A stretch of 64,000 nucleotides of DNA from Rickettsia endosymbiont of Gonocerus acuteangulatus (lineage in GTDB: Bacteria > Pseudomonadota > Alphaproteobacteria > Rickettsiales > Rickettsiaceae). The stretch covers positions 806,001-870,000 of the forward strand of contig NZ_OZ032147.1 of assembly GCF_964026435.1 (NCBI RefSeq), given 5' to 3'. The notes under the pieces are model-generated. The model worked only from the letters and a program-made list of their open reading frames with translations. It made no database searches and was not told where the DNA came from. Both the position numbers and the translations under genes were made by a program. Shown here piece after piece: positions 8,391 through 17,140 of this stretch (its first letter is position 1; every line of letters begins with the position of its first letter).

Positions 8391-8428
8391 AAGTAAAGTC
8401 TTGTAAATTTTTTTACAAGACTTTACTT
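8391..8428. terminator. 17-bp-stem hairpin between kinase and SpoT-like genes
   Basis: Arms 8391-8407 and 8412-8428 are perfectly complementary (AAGTAAAGTCTTGTAAA and its complement) around a TTTT loop. It lies 10 bp past the kinase stop. No long U tract follows in the minus direction, so it may be an attenuator or a transcript-end stabiliser rather than a classic terminator. Confidence 0.6.
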
Positions 8429-9109
8429 TATTTAGTAATTATTGATGATATATAGGCAATTTTACTGGTATATTACATGTAACAGTCGTACTCTTACCTT
8501 CTTCGCTTTCTACCTCAATATCTCCGTGCATTTCATGGATAAGTCTTTTAACAAAGCTAAGTCCGCAGTTTAACCCTTTATACTCAGTTGCAGAATCAAA
8601 TTCAGTATTCTTACCTCTAATATATTGCTGTATTTCCTCAGACATGCCAATACCTGTATCATGGACAATAAGCTGTAGCACCATCTCTTTATTATCTTCG
8701 TCTATAGTAGTAGGAAATAAATTGATTGTCACAATAACTTTGCCTTCTTCAGTAAATTTAACTGAATTAGCTACTAATTGTTCTAATATTGCCTTTATCC
8801 AGTAACTATCTCCAATAATAATCTTGACTATATCATACTGAAAATTACAAAAAAGATCTAAACCTTTATCCTTAGCTTCTGGTATAATTTTATTAACAGT
8901 TTCATTTACTAATTGCTCTAGATTAAAAGCTTGTAGATCTATGGGAACTAGTTTAGCATCTTTATGCAGCAAATTAACCAGATTATGAGAATAATCTAAT
9001 AGTCCCTTAGCACAATCTATGACAATATTAGATAAGGAGTTCTTCTTATTAGGATCTTTTTCTACTCCATAAAGTGTAAGTAGCTCAGAGAGCATTTCAT
9101 TACATGATA

Positions 9110-10070
9110 TAGCATAAATCATTAAGATACTGACAATTTAATAGTATTAAAAACAGCATCATAAAATGTTTCAAAATCTTCTACAACTTTCCTAATTTCA
9201 TTTTTTATCTTAAACCAGTAATGCTCTATAGGATTTAAATCAGGAGAGTAAGTTGGTAAATACAATATGGTACAACCAACGGATTCAATGAACTCTTTAA
9301 CTTTAGAATTTTTATGAAAATTAATGTTATCCATAATAACGGTTTGCCCAGGTTGTAATTCTGTAATTAATACATCCCTAATATAAGTTTTAAAGACCTC
9401 TGTATTACAATTACCTTCAAATATTACAGGAGCAATAAGATTACCATTACAAAGACCAGCTATCATACTTATTCTAAATTTATGTTGATACACCTTTTCT
9501 CCATAACACCTTTGTCCTATAATGCTCCATCCATACTCTTTGCAAGCATTATCCTCTATTCCAGATTCATCAAGATATACTAATTTGTCTTTTGTGATGG
9601 TTTGTATCTTTGCTATAAATTCATTTCTTAATTTAATATCTCTTTTCGGATGAAAATGAGTTTTTTTATAGCTATAGCCAAGTTTTCTGATTTGTCTTAA
9701 AATAGTTACAGATGCAATATTACCCCATTGCTTTGCTAACTCCTTTGATGTTTTATTCATATTAGCTTTAAAAAATTCTTTAAAAGATTCTGAATCTTTT
9801 ATCTTATGACTATGTCCTTTCTGATAACCAGTTGCTGCTTCTAAAGTACCTTGCTTATCTTTTAATTTTTTCCATTTATATATAGTATCACGACTTACAT
9901 TAAATAATTTACTTACCTTACTTATTCGTATCCCTGCTTCTACAGCTTTTATAACTCTTAGTCTTAGTTCTATTGCATATGCTCGTGCCATATCTCTTTA
10001 CATGCTTGTTAATATTTGCTTACTATAACATGATACTCTCGCTCTGTCAGTACCTTAATGACTTATGCTA
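9110..10070 (-). mobile_element. IS630-A copy 1 (complete)
   Basis: Related ends beginning TAGCATAA, with TA at both junctions as expected for IS630/Tc1-type insertion. It contains one intact transposase gene. Inserted in the kinase gene. It is the only one of four IS630-A copies in this window with an uninterrupted transposase. Confidence 0.9.
9122..9991 (-). CDS. IS630-family transposase (IS630-A), intact
   Basis: A 289-residue protein with an N-terminal helix-turn-helix (RISKVSKLFNVSRDTIYKW, about residues 22-40), a second winged region, and a DDE catalytic domain: LVYLDESGIED, VIMDNINFHK and the closing Glu in SPDLNPIEHYWF. This is the D-D-E arrangement of IS630/Tc1-mariner enzymes. At the joint between the two halves this copy reads TATAAAAAAACT, which keeps both halves in one frame; the other copies have one extra base here. 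Confidence 0.93.
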   Translation of the reverse strand: MARAYAIELRLRVIKAVEAGIRISKVSKLFNVSRDTIYKWKKLKDKQGTLEAATGYQKGHSHKIKDSESFKEFFKANMNKTSKELAKQWGNIASVTILRQIRKLGYSYKKTHFHPKRDIKLRNEFIAKIQTITKDKLVYLDESGIEDNACKEYGWSIIGQRCYGEKVYQHKFRISMIAGLCNGNLIAPVIFEGNCNTEVFKTYIRDVLITELQPGQTVIMDNINFHKNSKVKEFIESVGCTILYLPTYSPDLNPIEHYWFKIKNEIRKVVEDFETFYDAVFNTIKLSVS

Positions 10071-10347
10071 TATATCTAATTTATTACTAATATTTTTAAT
10101 TAAATCTATCTTAAATATATTAGATTCTTTTAGTTCATGCTTTGCCTTTTGTAATTTTTGCTCTAATTCTTGATGTTTGTCTGTAAAACTGTATTCAGGG
10201 TCAGATGGCATTAATGTGACAGATATAGGAGATAATTGCAATATCCAAGCTTGCTGCAGAGAATTTTTAACGTTATTATTATCTTTTTGTTGATTTTGAT
10301 TATTAATTGTCATAGCATTTCCTTGCTGTTAAAGTTAAGAAAACAGC

Positions 10348-10395
10348 TCAGAGGTTAAAGTGCTAAAATTTTGTAGTTTTTAATTTAACCTCTGA
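10348..10395. promoter_or_regulatory. Inverted repeat upstream of the kinase gene
   Basis: TCAGAGGTTAAA (10348-10359) pairs with TTTAACCTCTGA (10384-10395) across 24 bp. It lies between the divergent kinase and Dam genes, 35 bp upstream of the kinase start. It could be an operator or a weak terminator; nothing decides between these. Confidence 0.5.
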
Positions 10396-10706
10396 ACTAG
10401 AACTGCACCACGGCTGCTCTTAACAAGGACAGATATCCTAACTATTCCATGAAGTACAGAGGATTTAAGAGCTTTTTTGACAGATTTCTACACAATTTAA
10501 TAAAGAGCTGCATAAATGAGACACAGCTAAATTACTATTATTTGTTAGCTCAGATCTTTGTCTATTACATACAAATCAAAACTAGTATTAATGATGCTAC
10601 AGAAAACATCAAGAATTCCTTGAAAATCCCTTGTAATACAGTATTTTGCTGGCATTTAAACCTATTTTATACTATAATTTAGTATAAATATTTTAATAAT
10701 AATTTC
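10396..10706. other. Intergenic region upstream of Dam methylase
   Basis: No supported gene. A 77-codon open frame at 10449-10682 has low-complexity composition and no recognisable domain. The region is AT-rich near 10670-10700 (TATACTATAATTTAGTATAAA), which may hold the methylase promoter. Confidence 0.4.
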
Positions 10707-11519
10707 ATGTCAGTAAAGAACTCAGATAAACCACAACCATTCCTACAATGGGTTGGTGGTAAAAGAAAAATTGCCGATCAATTAATTAAGTTTCTTCCAT
10801 CAACACTGAATAACTACTATGAACCATTCCTTGGTGGTGGGGCTTTATTTTTTCAAATTAGAGATAAATTTAAACAATGCTATTTATCTGATATTAATCT
10901 AGAGCTAGTAACTAGCTATAACGCAATAAAGAAGAATCCAGATAAGGTCAGTAAACTATTAGACTCTCATAAAGAAAAACACTCTAAAGAACATTATTAT
11001 CAAGTTAGAAGTAATAATGACAGTAACGACCCAGCAAAGATTACCGCAAGATTTATCTATCTTAATAGATATTCATTTAAAGGCATTTACCGGATTAATA
11101 TTGATGGCAAACCAGCTCAAACTTTCTCTGGTAGGAATTATAGTAAATCTGATCTTGCTTCTCGATTAAAACAGTGTAGTCAGCTTTTAGCTGACACATC
11201 TATTTGTGCTATGGATTTTTCGTTCATTGAACCACAAAAAGGTGATTTTGTTTATTTTGATCCTCCTTATCATAAATCAGGTGAGAAGTTTTATACCAGA
11301 TTACCCTTTGATGAAAATGATCAAACGAGACTTAAAGATTTTGCTACAGAACTCAATAATCAAGGTATAAAAATAATGATTTCTAATAGTAATACTCCCT
11401 TTATTAGAAACTTATACAAAAATTTTAATATTAGTACTATTAAGGTTAAATATTCTATGCCTGAGCACAATAAAATATCTGATGAAGTAGTTATTACAAA
11501 TTATCAATTACCACAATAG
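10707..11519 (+). CDS. Dam-like D12-class DNA N6-adenine methyltransferase
   Basis: A 270-residue enzyme transferring a methyl group from SAM to adenine N6, by family most often in GATC. The SAM-binding start FLQWVGGKRK (12-21) and YYEPFLGGGALFF (37-49) are followed by SDINLELV (61-68), and the catalytic DPPY is at 185-188 within DFVYFDPPYHKSG. The order (FxGxG motif first, DPPY late) is the alpha-class Dam/D12 layout, and the length is normal for Dam. No restriction endonuclease is adjacent, so it is an orphan. It is the only plus-strand gene of the RAGE block and ends 1 bp before the convergent DnaA-like gene. Such methylases are recurrent RAGE cargo, perhaps protecting DNA or controlling replication. 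Confidence 0.88.
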   Translation: MSVKNSDKPQPFLQWVGGKRKIADQLIKFLPSTLNNYYEPFLGGGALFFQIRDKFKQCYLSDINLELVTSYNAIKKNPDKVSKLLDSHKEKHSKEHYYQVRSNNDSNDPAKITARFIYLNRYSFKGIYRINIDGKPAQTFSGRNYSKSDLASRLKQCSQLLADTSICAMDFSFIEPQKGDFVYFDPPYHKSGEKFYTRLPFDENDQTRLKDFATELNNQGIKIMISNSNTPFIRNLYKNFNISTIKVKYSMPEHNKISDEVVITNYQLPQ

Positions 11520-11520
11520 C

Positions 11521-13029
11521 TTAGTTATATTCAAACTTGATTAATTCAAAGTAATAATCTTGACTCTTAAAAGCTTCTTCTAGATCTTGCATATGACGAT
11601 TCCTAACATAATAATCATTAAAAGCTGATATTGATTTGAGGATTACCTTTTTATTGACTATATCTTCCTCTACCACTACTAATTTAGTTAATACACCAAA
11701 ATCAATATATTGGTTATAACGTTCAATAAGAAATTTCCGTGCCCTGTACCATATTGAATCAGGATTTAATTGTTTGCTTAGCTGCAATAGATAATCTTGT
11801 TTTTCATCTTCAATATTACTCTGCTTCGCTTCAAGCTCAGCAAATGGTATGATTTGTAACTGCCCAATATTACTGCCATAGATCATTTGTACTTGCTGTA
11901 GTATTTTATCTTGTGCATTTTCTGAAAACGTAATAGTTTTAAGCAGTTTTATTTGATAGCTATTACCTACTACCCCAATAAATAAGCAGGAGCTTAGTAA
12001 TTTATAAGCTGAATCAGGATTAAAACTACCAACAATTTTACGTTTTAGCTGAGCTTGCAAGCTAGTATCAAGGCTACTTTCTATCTTATCTAGGTATTGC
12101 TCTTTAGCGTTGTTTAAGTCGCTAGATTTAAACTGAAATGTAGCATTATTAGCTTTAGTAGTTTCATGTAACTCATGAGCTAAAGCTTTAGCCATATAGT
12201 TTAGTAACACTTTCTTATGGCCAAAATGGTGATTGGAATATTCTCCTGCAAGCTTTAAGAGCAATTTGTTGATAAAATCTAGGTTAAATTCTCTATTTGA
12301 TTTTACTTGTAGTAAATCAGCATCTTCTTGGCTTAATGGATAAAAATCTGCTAATTTTTTTCTTTTGAACCAGCTTTTATGATTAATAGCAGTAATTGCA
12401 GCATTATTGCTATTTGATGGTGTAGAGTCATATTTTTTAGAGATTTTATTAATAACTGCTTGTAGTGCAGTATTAATTCGTGTAGCACCTGTTGTGATAT
12501 TAGCACTAGATGAACTGATATTATCACCTTGTTGTTGATCATTGATTGATTTTATAACATTGCATTGTAAATTTGCTTCAGGTTTTTGTTCTTGTAACTG
12601 AGTTTGGTTATTATGATTAAATATATTTTGTTCATTTTGAAAAATGATAGATTCGCTAGATCTAGATTTATTAGATATATTTTTATTATTATCTATATAT
12701 ATTCTCTCATCCAAACTTTTTTGGGGTTGAGGCAAAATTTCTTTGGGTTTCACCCCAAAGTTTTTTGGAGTTGAGGCAAAATTTTTTTCATTTTCAGAAG
12801 GTATTTTGCTAGAAGTAGGTTGGAAATTTCTAGCCAGCTTAATACAAGGAGTATTACGGCATTTAATGCCATATTTAACTATTGTTGCTTTATAAAATTC
12901 GATAAAGCCACTCTTTTTTAATTCAATTAGACACTGTCTTACACGCTCTTGACATACTCCTAGAGAATCCTCAAAGAAATGATAGGTTTCCTGAAGTTCG
13001 TCAATACTGTTGTTATAGTAGATTTGCAA
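11521..13029 (-). CDS. DnaA-like replication-initiator protein of plasmid/RAGE type
   Basis: 502 residues as called from TTG. The N-terminal ~100 residues resemble a winged-helix replication protein (VRQCLIELKKSGFIEFYKA). A low-complexity Asn/Ser linker follows (about 105-200). The C-terminal part (SWFKRKKLADFYPLSQED, then NHHFGHKKVLLNYMAKALA, and a final QLNPDSIWYRARKFLIERYNQYID) is familiar from RAGE and Rickettsia plasmid proteins described as having a DnaA N-terminal-like domain. There is no AAA+ ATPase. It probably recruits helicase or host DnaA to the element; this is inference. The open frame continues upstream without a stop to about 13240 (including FTPDCVIHNESDNNP and FIPPEWSTLSSRNGK) but has no ATG, GTG or TTG, so the 5' end is probably lost or frameshifted. 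Confidence 0.62.
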   Translation of the reverse strand: MQIYYNNSIDELQETYHFFEDSLGVCQERVRQCLIELKKSGFIEFYKATIVKYGIKCRNTPCIKLARNFQPTSSKIPSENEKNFASTPKNFGVKPKEILPQPQKSLDERIYIDNNKNISNKSRSSESIIFQNEQNIFNHNNQTQLQEQKPEANLQCNVIKSINDQQQGDNISSSSANITTGATRINTALQAVINKISKKYDSTPSNSNNAAITAINHKSWFKRKKLADFYPLSQEDADLLQVKSNREFNLDFINKLLLKLAGEYSNHHFGHKKVLLNYMAKALAHELHETTKANNATFQFKSSDLNNAKEQYLDKIESSLDTSLQAQLKRKIVGSFNPDSAYKLLSSCLFIGVVGNSYQIKLLKTITFSENAQDKILQQVQMIYGSNIGQLQIIPFAELEAKQSNIEDEKQDYLLQLSKQLNPDSIWYRARKFLIERYNQYIDFGVLTKLVVVEEDIVNKKVILKSISAFNDYYVRNRHMQDLEEAFKSQDYYFELIKFEYN

Positions 13030-13240
13030 GCGGAAGACTATAAGAGATAGGAGTTGTCTTGAGGTTTTACTTAAAATTTTACCATTACGAGAGGAAAGAG
13101 TACTCCATTCAGGTGGAATAAAATTACCGACAAAATTGTAGAAGATAGTGGGATTATTATCACTCTCATTATGGATTACACAATCAGGAGTGAAATGTGA
13201 GCAGCATATAGTGTGTATAAGACCTCAACTTAAACATCAG
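13030..13240 (-). pseudogene. Start-less 5' extension of the DnaA-like gene
   Basis: In the same frame as the downstream gene the translation stays open back to a TGA near 13240, and the peptide (PTIFYNFVGNFIPPEW, then SKTSRQLLSLIVFRLQ) looks like real protein that would precede the winged-helix region. A different frame from about 13255 gives an ATG (MFKLRSYTHYMLLTFHS), compatible with an N-terminus displaced by a frameshift. Confidence 0.45.
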
Positions 13241-13357
13241 TTTATAAGAGGCACACAAGGCAATTATAGTACTATTTTTCAAAATGCAAGGAGCATATAG
13301 TGAGCATACGGAGTATGAAGATAAAATTAGCAGATTAAGAAAAGCCTGGAGATAAGG
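13241..13357. other. Spacer between DnaA-like gene and tRNA-Val
   Basis: No gene or clear repeat seen. This is where an attachment-site remnant of the integrated element would be expected, directly beyond the tRNA 3' end, but I did not find a convincing second copy of the tRNA 3' sequence in the window. Confidence 0.4.
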
Positions 13358-13434
13358 TGGTGGGCGATGGGGGAATTGAACCCCCGACCTTTACGATGTC
13401 AACGTAATGCTCTAACCAACTGAGCTAATCACCC
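13358..13434 (-). tRNA. tRNA-Val (GAC anticodon), CCA encoded
   Basis: The minus strand folds as a cloverleaf: acceptor GGGTGAT paired with ATCGCCC, D-arm AGCTCAGTTGGTTAGAGC, anticodon stem TTACG/CGTAA with loop TTGACAT (anticodon GAC, valine), T-arm GGGGGTTCAATTCCCCC, discriminator A, then CCA. The 3' end faces the accessory block at 1-13240, and tRNA genes are frequent integration targets for such elements. Confidence 0.96.
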
Positions 13435-13533
13435 TTATAAATATTAAGTTCTATATTTATTGTATAATATAGTAGATTTCAAGCTTTATTTACATTATTT
13501 ATAGTATTTTATTATCTATTCTACAAATTTTTT

Positions 13534-14187
13534 ATGACAAACTTAAAATCTAAAGCTTTATACTTTACTCAAAATTTTGTTATTGCACTTGATGGTCCTG
13601 CAGCTTCCGGTAAAGGCACTATTGGGCTTATGCTTGCTGAAAAATTTTCTTTAAAATATGTTCAATCAAGTATTGTTTATAGGCAGCTTGCTTTTAATTG
13701 CATTAAAGAAAAAATAGATATTACAGACATCAATAAAGTAATTTCCTTATCTAAAGAAATAGATATTACAGATAAGTTTGACTTAGAGGATGAAAATATA
13801 GGAGGCATTGCTTCGCAAATTGCCGTAATAGCTGAGGTAAGAGATAATCTAAATAAGCATTTAGTAAAGTTAATTAATATTACACCTCGAATTCTTATGG
13901 AGGGTAGAGATATAGGGACAATAGTTGCACCTAATGCCGATTTTAAAATATTTATAACCGCAAACCCTGAGATTAGAGCTGAGAGGCGATATAAACAGTT
14001 GCAAGCTAAAGGGAAAGCATGTATACTTGACGAGATTTTACAACAGATAATTCTGCGTGATAAAAGAGATAAAGAGCGAGAAGTAGCACCTTTATTACCG
14101 GCTTTGGATGCATTAATTATTGATACTTCCAAACTTTCACCCTTATTGGTTGTAGAACAAATAACGCAATTTATATTAAAAGAATAA
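13534..14187 (+). CDS. cmk: Cytidylate (CMP/dCMP) kinase
   Basis: Phosphorylates CMP and dCMP using ATP in pyrimidine salvage and turnover. The 217-residue protein has the P-loop [10 protein letters not shown] near residue 19, the CMP-binding region ([13 protein letters not shown]), [20 protein letters not shown] with the conserved GRDIGT, and the lid region [14 protein letters not shown]. Length and motif order are normal for Cmk. It precedes rpsA, an association conserved in many bacteria. The SSIVYR segment stands where most Cmk proteins have TGAMYR, as is plausible for a diverged rickettsial enzyme. Confidence 0.93.
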   Translation: MTNLKSKALYFTQNFVIALDGPAASGKGTIGLMLAEKFSLKYVQSSIVYRQLAFNCIKEKIDITDINKVISLSKEIDITDKFDLEDENIGGIASQIAVIAEVRDNLNKHLVKLINITPRILMEGRDIGTIVAPNADFKIFITANPEIRAERRYKQLQAKGKACILDEILQQIILRDKRDKEREVAPLLPALDALIIDTSKLSPLLVVEQITQFILKE

Positions 14188-14261
14188 AATAACTTGGTGC
14201 TTATAGTTTATTTTATTTAGAGGATATTTTTCCAAACTCGCTTATAGATAGAAATGTCATC

Positions 14262-14461
14262 TAGTTGCTTGACCACGGGAGGCATTGCCCGCGTGGATCG
14301 TTTCCCCATGTCACCCCGTGGCTTGTCCACCGGGTCCAGTTAAAAAATACTAATAATATTAGTATTTTTTATTATTTTCTGGATGCCGTAGTCAAGCCAC
14401 GGCATGACTACCTTAGGGTGTTTTTCGATCCACGCGGGCAATGCCACCACGGGATGACAGT
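14262..14461. repeat. Long intergenic inverted repeat (Rickettsia palindromic type)
   Basis: A roughly 200-bp near-palindrome. The outer arms contain GGCATTGCCCGCGTGGATCG and its complement, the inner part CCGTGGCTTG and its complement, and the centre is AAAAAATACTAAT-AAT-ATTAGTATTTTTT. Related pieces lie at 16281, 16976, 38770, 41860 and 61222. It occupies the cmk-rpsA spacer. Dispersed palindromic repeats of this kind are characteristic of Rickettsia genomes. It can form a large hairpin and may end or attenuate the cmk transcript. Confidence 0.8.
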
Positions 14462-14543
14462 GATATTTGGAAAATATCTTTTTTATTAACCCTTTAAAAA
14501 GATTATCTATTAGTTCAGCACCGCTAATATTTACGAGAAAAAT

Positions 14544-16262
14544 ATGACAACAAAATTAAAACAAAGATTCGTTCCACAACTTGCAGCAGTTAATCATGAA
14601 TTTGAAGATGATTTTTCTAAAATGCTTGAAAATGTTGATACGAGTCATATAAAACCTGGAACAGTAGTAAAAGGTCAAGTAGTTGATATTAATGAAGTAG
14701 TGGTTGTTGACGTTGGATTAAAAAATGAAGGTAGAATACCTAAATCTGAATTTTTATTATCACCGGCACATAAATTACCTGAGATTGGTGATTTAGTTGA
14801 TGTTTATATTGAAAAAACTGAAGGACATAGCGGCAAAACTTTAAGTCGTGAGAAAGCGATAAAAGAAGAATTATGGGGTCAGTTAGAACTCATGTGTAGC
14901 AAAGGTGAGTTTGTTGATGGTACAATTTTTGGTCGTGTAAAAGGTGGGTTCACTGTTGATTTATCTGGTGTTGTAGCGTTTTTACCAGGAAGCCAAGTTG
15001 ATGTTAGACCAATTAAAGATCCTAGCTCTATAATGAATATTAGACAGCCATTTAAGATCCTAAGCATGGATAAAAAGCTTGGTAACATAGTTGTTTCAAG
15101 AAGAGCTATATTAGAGGAATCACGTTCTGAAGCTAGAGACGAGATGCTATCTAAAATCAAAGAAGGAATGATCCTTGAGGGAACAGTAAAAAATATTACA
15201 GATTATGGTGCATTCATTGACCTTGGTAGTGTTGACGGCTTATTACACTTAACTGATATTTCTTGGGGTAGAGTTAACCACCCATCAGAAGTGCTACAAT
15301 TTAATCAGAAAGTTAAAGTAATGGTTATTAAGTTTAACGAAGAGACAAAAAGAATATCTCTTGGTATGAAACAACTTGATTATAATCCATGGGAAAAAAT
15401 TAAAGAAGAATTCCCTGTCGGTAAAAAAATGACTGGAAAAGTCACAAACTTTGCTGATTATGGTGTATTTATTGAATTAATGGATGGTTTAGAAGGGCTT
15501 GTTCACTCAAGTGAAATTAGTTGGCTTAAATCTAATCAAAATCCTAGAAAGACTCTTACCATAGGTCAAGAAGTAGAATTCATGGTGTTAGAAGTTGATA
15601 CAGAAAAACATCGTGTTTCTTTAAGTATTAAGCAATGCCAGCAAAATCCTTTAATAAAATTTGCTGAAACTAACCCTGTTGGAACAGTGATTAAAGCTCC
15701 AATTAGAAACATTACTGATTTTGGAATCTTTGTTGCACTTAGCGACAATTTAGACGGTATGATTCATGAGGGTGATATTACTTGGGAAGATAATGGCAAT
15801 GAGTTACTCAAAACATACAAAAAAGGTGATGAAGTAGAGTGCAAAGTGCTAACAATCAATATTGAAAAAGAACAAATTAGTCTAGGTATCAAGCAATTAA
15901 CTCCTAATCCATATCAAGGAATTGCTGATGAATATAAAAAAGGAACAGTAGTTAAAGCTGTTGTGACAGCAATCAAAGATGATGGATTGGAAGTATTAGT
16001 AAACGATAAAGCAGCAGGATTTATCAAAAAATCTGATTTATCAGATGAAAAAGAAGAACAAAAACCTGAAATGTTTGCAGTAGATCAAGAAATCGAAGCA
16101 AAAGTTGCTTCTATCGAAAAGTCAACCAATAAAATTTTATTATCAATAAAAGCCCATAAAATAGCAGAGCGTCAAAAGGCTCTTAAAGAATATGGCTCTA
16201 GCGATAATACAACCAATATGGGCGACATACTTGCTAATGCTTTAGAAGATAGTAAGAAGTAG
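14544..16262 (+). CDS. rpsA: 30S ribosomal protein S1
   Basis: A 572-residue protein with successive S1 RNA-binding folds, each starting with a [13 protein letters not shown]-, [12 protein letters not shown]- or [13 protein letters not shown]-like strand and containing [17 protein letters not shown] and RVSLSIKQ motifs. About six repeats can be counted, as in other full-length S1 proteins. S1 binds mRNA on the small subunit and helps initiation on AT-rich, weakly structured leaders. It starts at ATG in GAGAAAAATATG. The C-terminal repeat is more diverged ([17 protein letters not shown]), as is usual. Fully intact, single copy. Confidence 0.97.
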   Translation: MTTKLKQRFVPQLAAVNHEFEDDFSKMLENVDTSHIKPGTVVKGQVVDINEVVVVDVGLKNEGRIPKSEFLLSPAHKLPEIGDLVDVYIEKTEGHSGKTLSREKAIKEELWGQLELMCSKGEFVDGTIFGRVKGGFTVDLSGVVAFLPGSQVDVRPIKDPSSIMNIRQPFKILSMDKKLGNIVVSRRAILEESRSEARDEMLSKIKEGMILEGTVKNITDYGAFIDLGSVDGLLHLTDISWGRVNHPSEVLQFNQKVKVMVIKFNEETKRISLGMKQLDYNPWEKIKEEFPVGKKMTGKVTNFADYGVFIELMDGLEGLVHSSEISWLKSNQNPRKTLTIGQEVEFMVLEVDTEKHRVSLSIKQCQQNPLIKFAETNPVGTVIKAPIRNITDFGIFVALSDNLDGMIHEGDITWEDNGNELLKTYKKGDEVECKVLTINIEKEQISLGIKQLTPNPYQGIADEYKKGTVVKAVVTAIKDDGLEVLVNDKAAGFIKKSDLSDEKEEQKPEMFAVDQEIEAKVASIEKSTNKILLSIKAHKIAERQKALKEYGSSDNTTNMGDILANALEDSKK

Positions 16263-16287
16263 GATTGTTAGTCAATCTCCTCGGTGT

Positions 16288-16316
16288 GTCATCCCGTGGC
16301 TTATCCACGGGATGAC
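16288..16316. terminator. 12-bp-stem hairpin between rpsA and clpP
   Basis: GTCATCCCGTGG (16288-16299) pairs perfectly with 16305-16316 around CTTAT. It lies 26 bp past the rpsA stop and 40 bp before clpP. The same TCATCCCGTGG sequence appears in other intergenic repeats here, so it is a short member of the dispersed palindrome family that could act as a terminator; the U tract is poor. Confidence 0.65.
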
Positions 16317-16355
16317 GCATATCTTTCCAACAAAAACTTTAAGGAAAAATATCCA

Positions 16356-16973
16356 ATGTCCTACGTACCGATAGTAATTGAACAAACCTCTAGGGGTGAG
16401 CGTGCTTATGATATATATTCAAGGTTATTAAAAGAACGTATAATCTTTGTATGTGGTCCTATTGAAGACCATATGGCAAATTTGATTACTGCTCAATTAT
16501 TGTTCCTTGAGGCAGAAAATCCTGAGAAAGATATATATATGTATATAAATTCTCCTGGCGGGGTTGTAACTGCCGGTCTTGCAATTTATGACACGATGCA
16601 ATATATCAAGCCTAAAGTAGCTACTCTTTGTATCGGTCAAGCTTGTTCTATGGGGTCATTTTTACTTTGTGGTGGTGAAAAAGGAATGAGATACAGCCTG
16701 CCGCATAGCCGTGTTATGATCCACCAACCATCCGGAGGTTATCGAGGTCAGGCAACAGATATAGAAATTCATGCTCAAGAAACATTGAAAATCAAAAAGA
16801 TCCTTAATAGCTTATATAGTAAACATACTGGGCAAGATGTAAAACATGTTGAGAAAAGTATGGAGCGTGATAATTTTATGTCACCTGAAGAAGCAAAAAA
16901 ATTCGGCATAATCGATAAAATAATTACACATAGAGATATTAAGTTGTTAAAAGATAAGGAACAAGGTCAGTAG
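16356..16973 (+). CDS. clpP: ATP-dependent Clp protease proteolytic subunit ClpP
   Basis: A serine peptidase that forms the 14-subunit chamber fed by ClpX or ClpA. From ATG 16356 the protein is 205 residues, matching the family. The catalytic triad is visible: Ser98 in GQACSMGSF, His123 in [11 protein letters not shown], Asp172 in MERDNFMS. An in-frame start at 16284 would add 24 residues encoded by the palindromic repeat and is unlikely. Intact. Confidence 0.96.
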   Translation: MSYVPIVIEQTSRGERAYDIYSRLLKERIIFVCGPIEDHMANLITAQLLFLEAENPEKDIYMYINSPGGVVTAGLAIYDTMQYIKPKVATLCIGQACSMGSFLLCGGEKGMRYSLPHSRVMIHQPSGGYRGQATDIEIHAQETLKIKKILNSLYSKHTGQDVKHVEKSMERDNFMSPEEAKKFGIIDKIITHRDIKLLKDKEQGQ

Positions 16974-16975
16974 CA

Positions 16976-17110
16976 AATCGTCATTGCGAGGAGAAAATGA
17001 AAGTTTCTACGAAGCAATCTTAGGATGTTTGACGAGATTGCTGTGTCGATGCTTTGCATCCACGAAGTTGTTGCGTGGATTGTTTCCCCCTGTCATCCCG
17101 TGATTTATTC
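16976..17110. repeat. Dispersed intergenic repeat after clpP
   Basis: Contains TCATTGCGAGGAG, ACGAAGCAATCT, GTTGCGTGGATTGTTTCCCC and TGTCATCCCGTG, all recurring in other intergenic repeats here. Non-coding. The colinear backbone is interrupted from this point on by IS elements. Confidence 0.65.
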
Positions 17111-17140
17111 GGCACTGTTGCAAATAGGTATTGTGGGTGT
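17111..17140. mobile_element. IS6-like terminus
   Basis: GGCACTGTTGCAAATAGG resembles the terminal inverted repeat of IS6/IS26-type elements, and a similar CCCTGTTGCAAATAGG lies at 18225 next to the IS6 transposase fragment. It is cut by the IS630-A insertion at 17141. Confidence 0.6.

Larger units (their letters stand above)
8439..10313 (-). pseudogene. Histidine-kinase-like gene split by IS630-A
   Basis: Two pieces (10313 to about 10071 and about 9108 to 8439) rejoin in frame as KLDI-SCNEMLSELLTLYG when the IS630-A copy is removed with one TA. The reconstructed protein is about 305 residues: a short N-terminus, a coiled coil (ELEQKLQKAKHELKESN), a dimerisation segment and a HATPase domain with N-box ANSVKFT, G1 VHDTGIGM and G2 GLNCGLSFVKRL. 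There is no sensor or membrane segment. The H-box reads NISNKL where kinases have N-SHEL, so the phospho-accepting His appears to be replaced by Asn. The gene is broken now. Before that it may have been a non-autophosphorylating ATP-binding protein. It starts at ATG 10313 after AAGGA. Confidence 0.75.

Noticed and set aside
10449-10682. 77-aa ORF upstream of dam
   Set aside because: No domain, low complexity and no clear ribosome-binding site.
13241-13357. Attachment-site direct repeat beside tRNA-Val
   Set aside because: I could not find a convincing second copy of the tRNA 3' end in the window, so no att site is called.
13677-14132. 151-aa minus-strand ORF
   Set aside because: Antisense shadow of cmk.
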